Of a DNA stretch of 43,640 nucleotides, positions 17,653-26,121 are shown one piece after another (position 1 is the first letter of the stretch; each line of letters starts with the position of its first letter). Position numbers and translations under genes: made by a program. The stretch spans positions 1-43,640 of the forward strand of contig NZ_LJYG01000109.1 of NCBI RefSeq assembly GCF_001440035.1. The letters run 5' to 3'. This DNA is from Bradyrhizobium manausense. GTDB lineage: Bacteria > Pseudomonadota > Alphaproteobacteria > Rhizobiales > Xanthobacteraceae. The notes under the pieces are model-generated. The model saw only the letters and a program-made list of their open reading frames with translations, had not been told where the DNA came from and ran no database searches.

Positions 17653-19238
17653 CATGCGACTCGAAGAGAACTGACCGCCGCTGTGGGGCAGCGCTACAGA
17701 GAGGCGAGCCGCGCGGAGAAGGCACGAATTCCTGACGAGTTTGTGGTTGTGACGGGCTTCCACCGAAAGCATGCGATGCGCCTGCTCCGAGGCGATATCG
17801 GGCAATCCTCGGTTCGGCGCACCCGTCGCCAGATTACGAGCAAGCTGAATGAAATGCGCTGGCAGTTCTTTGGGACATCGGACCGGATTTGCGGCAAGAG
17901 ATTGAAAGCGCTGCTGCCGCTCCTGATCGAGTCGATCGAACGGAACGGCCACATGCCCTGGCGCCCGAAATCCGCGCGAAGCTGCTAGTGATGAGCGCGT
18001 CGACGATCGACCGGGCGCTGGGCAAGGTCCGACAGGAGGGTGGGCGCCAGCGCCGTCGGCCGGTGGCGAGCGCATTGCGACGGAGCATCCCCGTACAGAC
18101 GTCCGCCGACTGGAAGGATCCGGCGCCCGGCTTTGTCGAAGCCGATCTGGTCGCCCACAGCGGACCCTCGGCGCGCGGCAGTTTTGTCCAGACGCTGCTG
18201 CTCACGGATATTGTGACCGGTTGGACGGAGTGTGCGCCGTTGCTCGTGCGTGAGCAAACGCTCCTGAACACCGTGTTGACAGAACTTCGCCGACAGCTGC
18301 CGTTTTCCCTCCAGGGCATCGATGCCGATAATGATACCGTGTTCATAAACGAGACGCTAAAAGCATATTGTGAGCAGGCGAACATTGTCCTCACTCGGTG
18401 CCGACCTTACCGCAAGAACGACCAGGCATTTGTCGAACAGAAGAACGGAGCCGTGGCCCGACGGACGGTTGGTTATCGGCGGTTTGAGGGGCTCGAGGCG
18501 GCTGCGTTGCTTGGACAACTCTATCGCTCAGTGCGTCTATTCGTGAACTTCTTCCAGCCGTCGTTCAAGCTGATCGGAAAACAGCGCGATGGCGCACGCG
18601 TCAGAAAATCTTACAGTGCACCGACGATGCCGCATCAACGCCTGGCAGGCGACCCACATACTCCGATGCGGTTCGGGCCCGACTGCAGGAAATCTGCGTC
18701 AGTTTGGACCCGGTCGAGCTGCTGCGTGACATTCGGTCCGCGCAGCAACGTCTGGCCAACTTTGCCGACGTGAAGTCGCCGGACGATGCGATTGCTGTGG
18801 CCCCGCCGATCGACTTGTTCCTCGCCAGCTTGCGAACGGCTTGGAAAGAGGGCTCATCTCGACCGATGGACCGGCCAATCTCAAAGCGAAGTGAGGTCGT
18901 CGTCGGCCTGATCCGCTCCTTCAGGCGATCCCAAAGCTGCAGGAGTGGTTCAAGGCCGAGCCGTGGCGAACCGGCGCCGAACTCCTGACGAGGATACCGG
19001 CGGAATATCCGGGCGCATACCCGGACAAGCTGCTGCGAACGCTACAGCGCCGCCTGAAATCCTGGCGCAGCGAGCAGGCAGCGCGCTGCTGTTTGGATCG
19101 GCGGTTCCTGCGGCGCGGATGGGTTGGGCGGGGACATCGCCCGCTTCCGGTACGGGGAGGCCGGTCGTTGCGCAACCCGCCCAGCTCCACGACCGGCCTC
19201 CCCCGTACCGACCGTCCGTCTTCTTGGGAGCAAAATAA
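17653..19238 (+). pseudogene. DDE transposase with integrase-type core (ISNCY-like), multiply frameshifted
   Basis: Pieces in changing frames build one transposase. An N-terminal helix-turn-helix part (RYREASRAEKARIPDEFVVV, TGFHRKHAMRLLRG) at about 17653-17985 is followed by a shift into the catalytic part at 17970-18640. There FVEADLVAHSG, LTDIVTGWTE, GIDADNDTVFINETLKAYCE and PYRKNDQAFVEQKNGAVARR give the DDE residues. Further shifts lead to VELLRDIRSAQQRLANFADV and the C-terminal LLTRIPAEYPGAYPDKLLRT. At least three frameshifts make it inactive. Its far 3' end contains the large hairpin at 19148-19210. Confidence 0.85.
19148..19210. repeat. Large near-perfect hairpin, 21/22-base arms
   Basis: The left arm (19148-19168, CGGTACGGGGAGGCCGGTCG plus T) and right arm (19189-19210, reverse complement with one extra C) enclose a 20-base loop. 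Such a GC-rich stem is far stronger than needed for termination and lies at the 3' end of the broken transposase. It may be an element end, a bidirectional transcription stop toward the convergent hemN-like gene, or a fold protecting a transcript. Confidence 0.75.
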
Positions 19239-19369
19239 ATGAGGCAACGATCGCGTCGTCGGGAACATTCCTCCATGAGCAATACGCGCTCTCATCCTGC
19301 TTGTCGCGCCCTAACCGGAATGAGTTCCGGAATGGCGGCAAATAGTGCGGCCTGTCGAGGGACGCTATG

Positions 19370-20704
19370 CTAGCTGGGTGCGCGGTAAGGATAAGCGTCG
19401 AAGGCGGCAGCAACAGATCGAATCAGAAAACGATGTTCATGCCTTACGCGGATCAAACCGTCTTCGAAGTCCGCTATCCCGTCTTCAACGAGGAGCGCCA
19501 AGCGTTCAGCTGAATCGAGGAAAGAAATTGGATCAAATCCGTGGGCGGCACAGATTGCCGGCACGTCGGCCTCCAGATCACACATCAGCCGTTCGATGAT
19601 TGCGCCTCGGACGCGATCTTCCGAAGTGAGGTAGCAGCCCTTCAATGTCGCCAGACGGCCAGCTCTGATCTGCCCGCTGTAAGAGCCCTCGGTAACTTCG
19701 TTCTGGACGTAGCCGTCCCCCAATCGCCCAACAGCTGACGGCCCGAAGCCGATCAGGGTCCTACAGGTATCTGCCGAGTAGCCCAATGAGTTCCGCCGCA
19801 GACGACCAGCCTTCTGCGCCAGTGCGAGCTCGTCCTCAGGCAAGGCGAAATGGTCGAGCCCAACTTGGCGATAGCCGGCGGCGACTAGTGTATCGGCCAC
19901 GGCCGCGGCCTGTTCCGCGCGGGCGCCGTTATCTGGTAACTTCGCCTCGTCGATGAGGCGCTGATTCTTCTTGAATGAAGGAATGTGCGAGTAGCTGAAG
20001 ACCGCTAGCCGGTCTGGACGCATGGTCGCAGCTAGTGTCGCAGTCCGTACGCAAGACTGCACCGTCTGCCTTGGAAGACCGTAGATGAGATCGAAGTTAA
20101 TACCGCTTATTCCGTGCTCGCGTAGATTTTTGACTGCAGCCGCCGTCTGCGCCTTAGTCTGAACCCGGTTGATGGCCCTTTGAACAATGGGATCAAAAGT
20201 CTGCACGCCAAGGCTCGCGCGGCTCACTCCGGCTGCGCCTAAGGCCTCTGCCATCTCTGTCGTGAATGCACGCGGATCTATCTCAATGGCGATGGTCGCA
20301 GATCTGCTGAATGCGAAGCGGAGACGTAAAAGTCTCATCAAATCCAGGAACTGCGCTGGCTTGATAAGGGTAGGCGTTCCTCCGCCGAAATGTACGTCGC
20401 TCACAGGTAATTCTTTGGGTACTTTCTCCGCGATCAAACGGATCTCTTCACGCAGCACAGTCAAATAATCGAGAATAGGTGCGTCCTGCAGGGTCACGGC
20501 GGTTGGAAAGCCGCAATACCAGCAATTCGACCGGCAGAACGGAATGTGAAAGTAGAGCGACACAGGCTCGCAAGGCGCCAGGCGCCTCAGCCACTCCTCA
20601 TAAGCCTTGGCACCGACGTCAGCGGAGAACTGGGATACCGTTGGATAGATCGTGTACCAAGGCGGCTGGGAGTCACCAAACCGTTTTAAGATTGGCGACT
20701 GCAA
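19370..20704 (-). CDS. hemN: Oxygen-independent coproporphyrinogen III oxidase (radical SAM)
   Basis: Decarboxylates coproporphyrinogen III to protoporphyrinogen IX without oxygen, keeping heme synthesis going in microaerobic nodules. The 444-residue protein has the radical-SAM iron-sulfur motif C57-x3-C61-x2-C64 (HIPFCRSNCWYCGF), then DVHFGGGTPTLI, a SAM-binding EIDPR stretch, GVQTFDPIVQRAINR, NFDLIYGLPRQT and the C-terminal HemN domain (GYSADTCRTLIGFGPSAVG). The N-terminus WYTIYPTVSQF matches the family, so the protein is full length. The frame begins at a TTG (20704) with no in-frame ATG ahead. The bases before it overlap the end of a long frame belonging to the upstream gene. No clear FixK/FNR box was found upstream. 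Confidence 0.93.
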   Translation of the reverse strand: MQSPILKRFGDSQPPWYTIYPTVSQFSADVGAKAYEEWLRRLAPCEPVSLYFHIPFCRSNCWYCGFPTAVTLQDAPILDYLTVLREEIRLIAEKVPKELPVSDVHFGGGTPTLIKPAQFLDLMRLLRLRFAFSRSATIAIEIDPRAFTTEMAEALGAAGVSRASLGVQTFDPIVQRAINRVQTKAQTAAAVKNLREHGISGINFDLIYGLPRQTVQSCVRTATLAATMRPDRLAVFSYSHIPSFKKNQRLIDEAKLPDNGARAEQAAAVADTLVAAGYRQVGLDHFALPEDELALAQKAGRLRRNSLGYSADTCRTLIGFGPSAVGRLGDGYVQNEVTEGSYSGQIRAGRLATLKGCYLTSEDRVRGAIIERLMCDLEADVPAICAAHGFDPISFLDSAERLALLVEDGIADFEDGLIRVRHEHRFLIRSVAAAFDAYPYRAPS

Positions 20705-21612
20705 AGGTTGCTACCCCGTGCCTGCAATCGCGTGGCCTTAGCTGCAATCGCTCTAGATTCAGCACACTGCAATGACGCGAAAATCGTCGTTCGCGTGCCA
20801 TGCTCTATTCTCGCTCCCTTGCTGGAGGAATGCTCGCCAGCGTCTAACCGACGAAAGTCCGTTTGTGCCTGATCCTGACTAACCTTACATCCAGTGTCCT
20901 CGCCCAATTTCGGTGCCCCGGATCCTTCGCCCGGTCTTAAGCGCTGCTTACGATGAGTGAGCGTTAAAAGGGATGATGAACTATTGAGCTCTGGCCTCGA
21001 TGCATTCGCTGTCGAGTCGGAGCCGAATTTACACGAAGCGGGCAAGCGCGTTTGGAAAGAGGGGCATAAGCTGCTCGATGGCGACGACAGATCAGCCACT
21101 ATTGTTGATCCAAAAATTGAACGCGTGGTCTCGAGGGCGCTAACTGGCGAGTAGCCGCGCTTGCGGGAGGCCTCCTCAGGCGCTCGGACGAGATTTTCAA
21201 CAAAAGAATAATCCGATCTGCCCAAGTTGTCGATGAAGTGAACTTTCGTCTTTACGCGCAATCGATCACGTTCTCCAAGCGTCAAGATTGTGGATCGAAC
21301 TAAGGACTTAGAGTGCCATTCAACCTGTAGGATTCCATAGTAGGCCTCGAAACTCTCCGTCCGCGCAGTGCCCCAATCGCAGTCGGTCGGAAGGCATCTG
21401 CTCCACGCGCGAACAAGGATTTTGTCGAACTGATGGTCGACAAGTATCTGCGTGATGATACCGGTGCTCTCCTCATTGTACCATTTTCCAGCAAACTCGG
21501 TCATTGTCGCGCCGCCGAGATTGCGTGGTGTCAGTGGGTTGTTCTGCTCGCCAAATGCTGGCCGGACAAGCAGGAGCGCGGCGAGCGGCAAGATCGCGGA
21601 CAATTGCAACAT
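20686..21612 (-). CDS. Secreted protein of unknown function behind an RpoN promoter
   Basis: The start at 21612 has AGGA eight bases upstream and begins MLQLSAILPLAALLLVRPAF, a clear signal peptide ending near FGEQ. The conserved-looking domain runs through FAGKWYNEESTGIITQILVD, VRAWSRCLPTDCDWG and FEAYYGILQVEW to about residue 145 (YSFVENLVRAPEE). The paired Cys in RCLPTDCDWG may form a disulfide. Beyond that the frame continues some 160 residues of Ser/Arg-rich sequence unlike the rest and overlaps the hemN-like start by 19 bases. The true protein probably ended near residue 150 and a lost stop or frameshift extends it. Function not recognised; a perfect -24/-12 promoter stands in front. 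Confidence 0.7.
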   Translation of the reverse strand: MLQLSAILPLAALLLVRPAFGEQNNPLTPRNLGGATMTEFAGKWYNEESTGIITQILVDHQFDKILVRAWSRCLPTDCDWGTARTESFEAYYGILQVEWHSKSLVRSTILTLGERDRLRVKTKVHFIDNLGRSDYSFVENLVRAPEEASRKRGYSPVSALETTRSIFGSTIVADLSSPSSSLCPSFQTRLPASCKFGSDSTANASRPELNSSSSLLTLTHRKQRLRPGEGSGAPKLGEDTGCKVSQDQAQTDFRRLDAGEHSSSKGARIEHGTRTTIFASLQCAESRAIAAKATRLQARGSNLCSRQS

Positions 21613-21645
21613 CCTCGTTTTCCTGGTTTGACCTTCGAAATGTTG

Positions 21646-21660
21646 GCAACAACCGTGCCA
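21646..21660 (-). promoter_or_regulatory. RpoN (sigma-54) -24/-12 promoter
   Basis: Reverse-strand TGGCACGGTTGTTGC matches TGGCACG-N4-TTGC exactly, with GG and GC ten bases apart. Transcription would start near 21635, about 23 bases before the ATG. Upstream there are only imperfect NifA-type sites: TGT-N9-ACA (TGTGAGCTGCAGACA) and TGT-N10-ACG (TGTCGGATTTACGACG). Control by NifA is therefore possible but not shown. Confidence 0.8.
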
Positions 21661-22301
21661 ACCAGCTAAACCATAAAATGGGGTTTGAAGTGGATTTCGT
21701 GTCTGCAGCTCACAGATGCTTCGTCGTAAATCCGACAATCCACACCGCCAACAGACAGCGCGTGCTATGTCTTCTTACTTTATTGACGTGATCTGATAGC
21801 TGCCCAAGTGCTTACTTATGGCATGACTGGATCGTGTGACGAACTGCCGAAGCTGCGCCTACGCAGGCCAGAAGGTTTCTGAAGGCCGCGGCATCACTAG
21901 ATCCCTTGAATCAGAGCGGAGGTATCGCGACCACTTGCGCATCGTCGCGGCGCGAGGCTGGCACGTAGAGAGCCTCAGCGTCCATTCTTCCGTGTGTCCG
22001 CAAATTCGCTGATGGGGTTTAGCCACTTGCCGATCACCTACTTACGAGAGGCGCAACCGCGGCATACCTCTTCGCCTAAGCTTGCTTTGCGGCCATTGGC
22101 CTTGCCAGCGCTGCTCGACGTTTATTCGGAAGGACAGCATGACGCCCTTCACCGAATCCAGTGATCCGGAAAGGCAGAAACGGCTATTCGAGAGGCTGAA
22201 ATCGTAGGGTAAACGAAGCGAGCTTAGCTACTCCTCACGCTGGCTTCGTGCTCCAGCCACCGAATTTAGCAGCTCCCAAATCCGAGCGGCTTTGGTTTAG
22301 T
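21661..22301. other. Intergenic region with one possible micro-ORF
   Basis: The left part is upstream DNA of the RpoN promoter. At 22139-22207 (plus) AAGGA precedes an ATG encoding a 22-residue peptide MTPFTESSDPERQKRLFERL ending KS. It may be a real small protein or the start of a lost gene. Nothing else seen. Confidence 0.3.
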
Positions 22302-22760
22302 TCATTTGAAACAGGTGGGCCGCTTGAGCATCGCAGCGACAAACAGCTTCAACGGCTGCACTTCCCCAGTTAGGGTGCGGCGTTCGACGACGCGCAGAAG
22401 CGTGCCCTTGCTCACTGGCAGCATTAGCCGTCTTGCGAAGCCGCCTGCGGCGGACCGCCGAGCGCCTGACCAAGGTGATGGACGATAGAGTCCAGCCTCG
22501 CCGTACGTCGCGCTGATGGAGCCCATCGGCGAAACGCTCAGTGAGGATCGGGCGTCCGCACAGGACGGCGTCGCAGCGGAAGCGGCGGGCGATCACCAAG
22601 AGCTCTACGACCCGCCCGCATAGCGGCAGAGCGGTCACGCGTCGCCGATACTGGCTATGGATATACCGAGAAACGGTCCCGCATGATGGTCACAGGCCGA
22701 CACCTCCGGACGTCCGGACCATGATGACGGCCGTATCGCCCTCGTAGCACGCACTCTCTA
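22302..22760 (-). pseudogene. ISL3-family transposase, N-terminal remnant
   Basis: Reverse-strand pieces in several frames match the zinc-binding and helix-turn-helix front of ISL3 transposases: YIHSQYRRRVTALPLCGRVV, then ELLVIARRFRCDAVLCGRPI and LTERFADGL, followed after shifts by GFARRLMLPVSKGTLLRVVE. The catalytic half is missing and there are internal stops and at least two frameshifts. Confidence 0.8.
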
Positions 22761-22883
22761 CAACAAGCCCATGCGGCACCAGACGGGAGCGGTGGAGTGC
22801 TTACTGCATGGCGCTGGTTCTCCCCAATCAATGCGCAAGAGATCCCTCGAACTGCATCAAAAGCGAGTCAATGCCAATTTTGC

Positions 22884-23130
22884 ATGCCGAATAACACGAA
22901 ATCGTCGAAGCCCGCAAAGCGGGCCCGGCAGTACAAGTGCTTTGAAACGCAGCTTGGTATCCAGCCGATGGATGACCAAACGATCGAAAATATCGAGAAG
23001 GACTAGAAAATATCGAGGAGGACTATAAGCAAGCAATCGGCAAATTCGGCGCGGCGTTTGGAAACAGCTATGGTTGGGTCGCCGAAGCCCTGGGCAAGGA
23101 GAACCCGACGATCGCCGACATTCGAAAAAC
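22884..23130 (+). pseudogene. DUF5677-like protein, broken by a 20-bp duplication
   Basis: The first frame (from an ATG at 22884) ends ETQLGIQPMDDQTIENIEKD and a stop. The second, after a tandem repeat, continues IEEDYKQAIGKFGAAFGNSY and GWVAEALGKENPTIAD. If one repeat copy is removed the two join in frame. The joined product fits the middle of DUF5677 proteins (Y..LG..PM, IE.DY..AI.KFG, YGWVA.AL..KNP.FADIE). Only about 80 residues remain. DUF5677 is of unknown function. Confidence 0.6.
22986..23025 (+). repeat. Direct tandem duplication, 2 x 20 bp
   Basis: GAAAATATCGAGAAGGACTA (22986-23005) is followed directly by the same 20 bases with one change (23006-23025). Twenty is not a multiple of three, so the duplication itself causes the frameshift in the DUF5677-like gene. 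Confidence 0.85.
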
Positions 23131-23689
23131 AGGGACTTGAGGTGATTGCAGCGCTGCCGCCCGCAATTGCTGCTACTCTAGTTGATGTCGCCGCCGATGG
23201 CTCGATCCCGATAACGCCAATTTTTGTCACACGGCGCCGCATGAGCTCATCAAGCGGTCTGCCGAGGGTGGATATCCGACAGAAGCGCTTTCTATGACAA
23301 TAGCCGTATTCCAAGTGTTGGACCACGGCGGCAGTGTGGCCTGTCTACATCCTGAGATTGCTCTGGCGTTGTGCGCGCAAACGCCCTCGCAGGCAAACGC
23401 CGCCGAGGAGCGGCTCCTCACGCTCACGCCAAAGCTGTTTAAATGGATTGCGTTGCATGTCCCATCGCGACCGTGTCCCTCGTGAAATCGGGGTTGCGTC
23501 AGGGCGCAGCGGGCGTAGGTTTTCCTCCTCAAAGTGGTCGATTTTCTGCGGGGAAATGTCCGTCTCCGGAGGAGATCGACAGGGCGTCAGCGCCATGCAC
23601 CGTACATTGAGCGAGGACATCAAGAAGCGCGGCGATCGGCGTCTTTCCGATGCGGAAGCCCGTCAGCGACTTTCTTGGGATCCCTGCGG
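23131..23689 (+). pseudogene. Degenerate coding sequence of unknown family
   Basis: Protein-like stretches appear in alternating frames: HELIKRSAEGGYPTEALSMT, IAVFQVLDHGGSVACLHPEI and ALALCAQTPSQANAAEERLL (to about 23485), then DIKKRGDRRLSDAEARQRLS near 23640. No single frame is long enough for a gene. I do not recognise the family. Confidence 0.4.
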
Positions 23690-24100
23690 CGATTTTGGCG
23701 TCGGCGCTTTAACGCAAGCTTCTCGAAGCAAGTGGCATCGATCTATCCGATATCGACGAAAACACAACAGTCGGCGAAGTGGGTGCGCGCGGCGCGTTTC
23801 GCGGCAAATTGCGGGTGGTTAACCGCGTGACGCAATTGCCGTGGGACAAACTTAAAGCCACGGTGTCTGCAAGGCGATTCCCGTCTCAATCGTCCAACCC
23901 AGTGTCGATAAATTTAGGGCGGATGCCAATGAATGGAAGGGTAGCGATTTGAACGACGCGCATTTCAGTTGTTGGCGGCCTATGCGGATATGACGTATGT
24001 CGACAAGCGGACGCATCAAGCGATGCGTATTGCGAAAGAAAAAAAGGTCGGAATTTGCAGTGCTGGTGCGGCGGGTACTCTATTCCGATATTCCTGCGCA
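23690..24100 (+). pseudogene. Remnant of a conserved hypothetical gene, several frameshifts
   Basis: Successive frames give KLLEASGIDLSDIDENTTVG, EVGARGAFRGKLRVVNRVTQ, AIPVSIVQPSVDKFRADANE, WKGSDLNDAHF, QLLAAYADMTYVDKRTHQAM, RIAKEKK and EFAVLVRRV. The pieces lie in the correct order for one protein and are separated by at least three 1-base shifts. The late stretch resembles uncharacterised accessory-region proteins that pair a nuclease-like layout with AAYADMTYVDKRTHE; the function is unknown. Confidence 0.5.
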
Positions 24101-25065
24101 ACTCACTGCGATGGCGCCTGACGCGGAATTTGCTACTGCTAGCTGCTGTATTTTGATGCCGCCCGGACGCCTACACTCCATGCGTATGGCAGAGCGTCGG
24201 TGTTCGATTTCATAGCGGCCGATTGCGGGAAGCTTGAAGTTCACCGCACTTTACAAGATGGAGCTTGCGGCCTCAAACGACGATGGGTTGCTCTGTCTGC
24301 AAGCGGCTCACCAAATGTCGGGCGCCCATCGGACGCACGGGCAGGTAGAGTTTGAAGTATTTCATAGCAAACTATCAAGCGCAGGCTTTATGCGTAAATT
24401 TAATTTCAATCGCGCTAATTAATCGCGACGGTTTTCTACGATGCAGCCCTTCGGGAGCTACCTTGAGCGTGTCTTTTGCGACCGATTATTCGACTCCAAG
24501 CCATTCCTATCGCCTCCGAGCGGTAAATTTTGCCGAAGCATTGTTTTGAGGCAGCACGTGCGAGACGGGGCAAATCCTCGGAACTCAGTTAAACCTGATG
24601 AGGGACGGCAACGGACTAGCTGTCCCGGCACCGGCCTCTCTTGGTGTGCCAGCCAATTCGGCATGCACCGGATAGGCCCGAGAGCTCGCTTGCGTCTCGC
24701 GTGTTCACCCATATCCCAGTCAAGGCGCCCTTGCCTGTTGTGATGGATGGGGCGTTTCCGGAAAACAGAAAAATCAGTCAAAAGAGGCGTCGGCAGAGCC
24801 GGGACCGGTACTTGCACAGCCGCAAACTTCATGGGCTGATCAGGAAGAGTCGGCAAAAAGCCCTTTCCTCGGCACAGGCATCGGGTAAACTTGCGACCCT
24901 ACGTTGTTGATGGGCGGCCGGCTGAAGGACGGTCGGATGGGCGATGCGGTCGGCCGGCAGTTTATCTGCCGATTGGGCGGCAAATTTTTCTGGGAGCGTC
25001 GTTTCGCGGCCAGCAGCTTCGGTCCTCGGCGGCGAGCTGCACAATACAGTTCGAGATCGGCCTGA
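24101..25065. other. No recognisable gene; upstream region of the NTPase locus
   Basis: About 960 bases of short frames. One plus-strand frame ends at 25072, overlapping the ATG at 25066, which would allow translational coupling, but its sequence (NFSGSVVSRPAASVLGGELH) is not recognised. If the locus once had a third upstream gene, this is where its remnant would be. Confidence 0.35.
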
Positions 25066-26115
25066 ATGTTGACGAGTGATGAAATCGACTACGTTCGCTC
25101 GCAGCTGAACGCAAGGCATGGGGCTTAGGGCGCGATCCGCTCGATACTTACCTCCGCTCTTCCTCAGAGACTTTGGTCGCAGGTCCCTGACGGCGGGGCC
25201 GTCGATCCGCTTTACACTGCAGCCATCAATGCATGTATCCTGGACGGCTTTTACAAAAAGCCTCCCATCATGGCCCGGTTTCTCGAGAGGCTCGTTCCGG
25301 GCGACGCCAAGATCGAGCAGATGATCCAAAAGATCACCGCCGCATCGGCAGTGGATCCGGCCATTCCCGACCTGTTCGGCTCGAAGCTGCTTTTCAAGAG
25401 ACTTCCCTTTCTTGGTCGGGCGGCTGTGCGCGACCACTTCAAGGCTCTCATGGAAGATGTCCCCGAGCAGCCCATCGTGGTCATCAATGGGCCGTCCGAT
25501 AGCGGAAAGACCTACACCGCCGAGTTTGTCAGGCACATACGCTCTCGTTATCCGCAGATCATTTCCTGCCACATACGGCTTCAGAAGGGACAGGGCGAGA
25601 CCATCGGGGCCGGCGAACTGGCAAGGGATATCGCCACCCAGCTAGGTGGCGACCTGGGTCTGCTGCCCAAAAAAGGAGATACGAACGCCATCAGGTGGCC
25701 CCAAGAGCTTGCCAACACGCTTGTCACGTTCGCAGCGGCAACCCACAAGAAGTGCTGGATCATCCTGGATGGCTTCAACGATAAGGAGCTCGCCTCTTCG
25801 CCGGACACGCGACAGCTGATTGTCACCTTGTCGCACGTGATCACTAACGGAGCAGCGCAAACCCTTCATCGTTTGATTTTGCTGGATTTTTCTGCAGGGC
25901 ATCTCCTGAACCCTGTCGGCACGATCGCCATTGAGAATATTCCGGGACTTCCCATTTCAAAGGTCGAGGAATTCGTCAGGGAGTTTGCAGCCGCAAGACC
26001 GCCTGAGGAAGTCCAGGCATTGATCGAGAAGGTGAAGTCCGGCCTACCGGATCCTGTCTTAAACCTGTCCGAGGTCGGTCGACGGCTGGCCGACCTGGTG
26101 CAGCTGGTCGGATAA
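25066..26115 (+). pseudogene. P-loop NTPase with a small N-terminal adaptor-like domain; amber codon at codon 21
   Basis: The ATG at 25066 encodes MLTSDEIDYVRSQLNARHGA, then TAG at 25126-25128; the same frame continues for 328 codons to 26115. The first about 85 residues (including AIRSILTSALPQRLW, YTAAINACILDGFYKKPPIM and ARFLERLVPG) look like an effector-associated, death-like adaptor domain. An ATPase follows with Walker A GPSDSGKT and Walker B CWIILDGFND. The ATG at 25270 could still give a 281-residue ATPase lacking most of the adaptor. The next gene begins six bases after the stop, so the two form an operon. Such adaptor-plus-NTPase pairs are known from bacterial conflict systems; the specific role here is unknown. 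Confidence 0.7.
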
Positions 26116-26121
26116 CACACC

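Noticed and set aside
20957..21154. 65-codon plus-strand frame (MSVKRDDELLSSGLDAF...)
   Set aside because: It is antisense to the run-on tail of the secreted protein, with no ribosome binding site or family features.
21781..21800. TTGACGTGATCTGA as a FixK/FNR box for the hemN-like gene
   Set aside because: The second half-site does not match ATCAA, and it is over 1 kb from the hemN start with another gene in between.
24829..25572. 247-codon open frame on the minus strand
   Set aside because: It is antisense to the adaptor-NTPase gene, which has Walker motifs; the minus frame has no family features.
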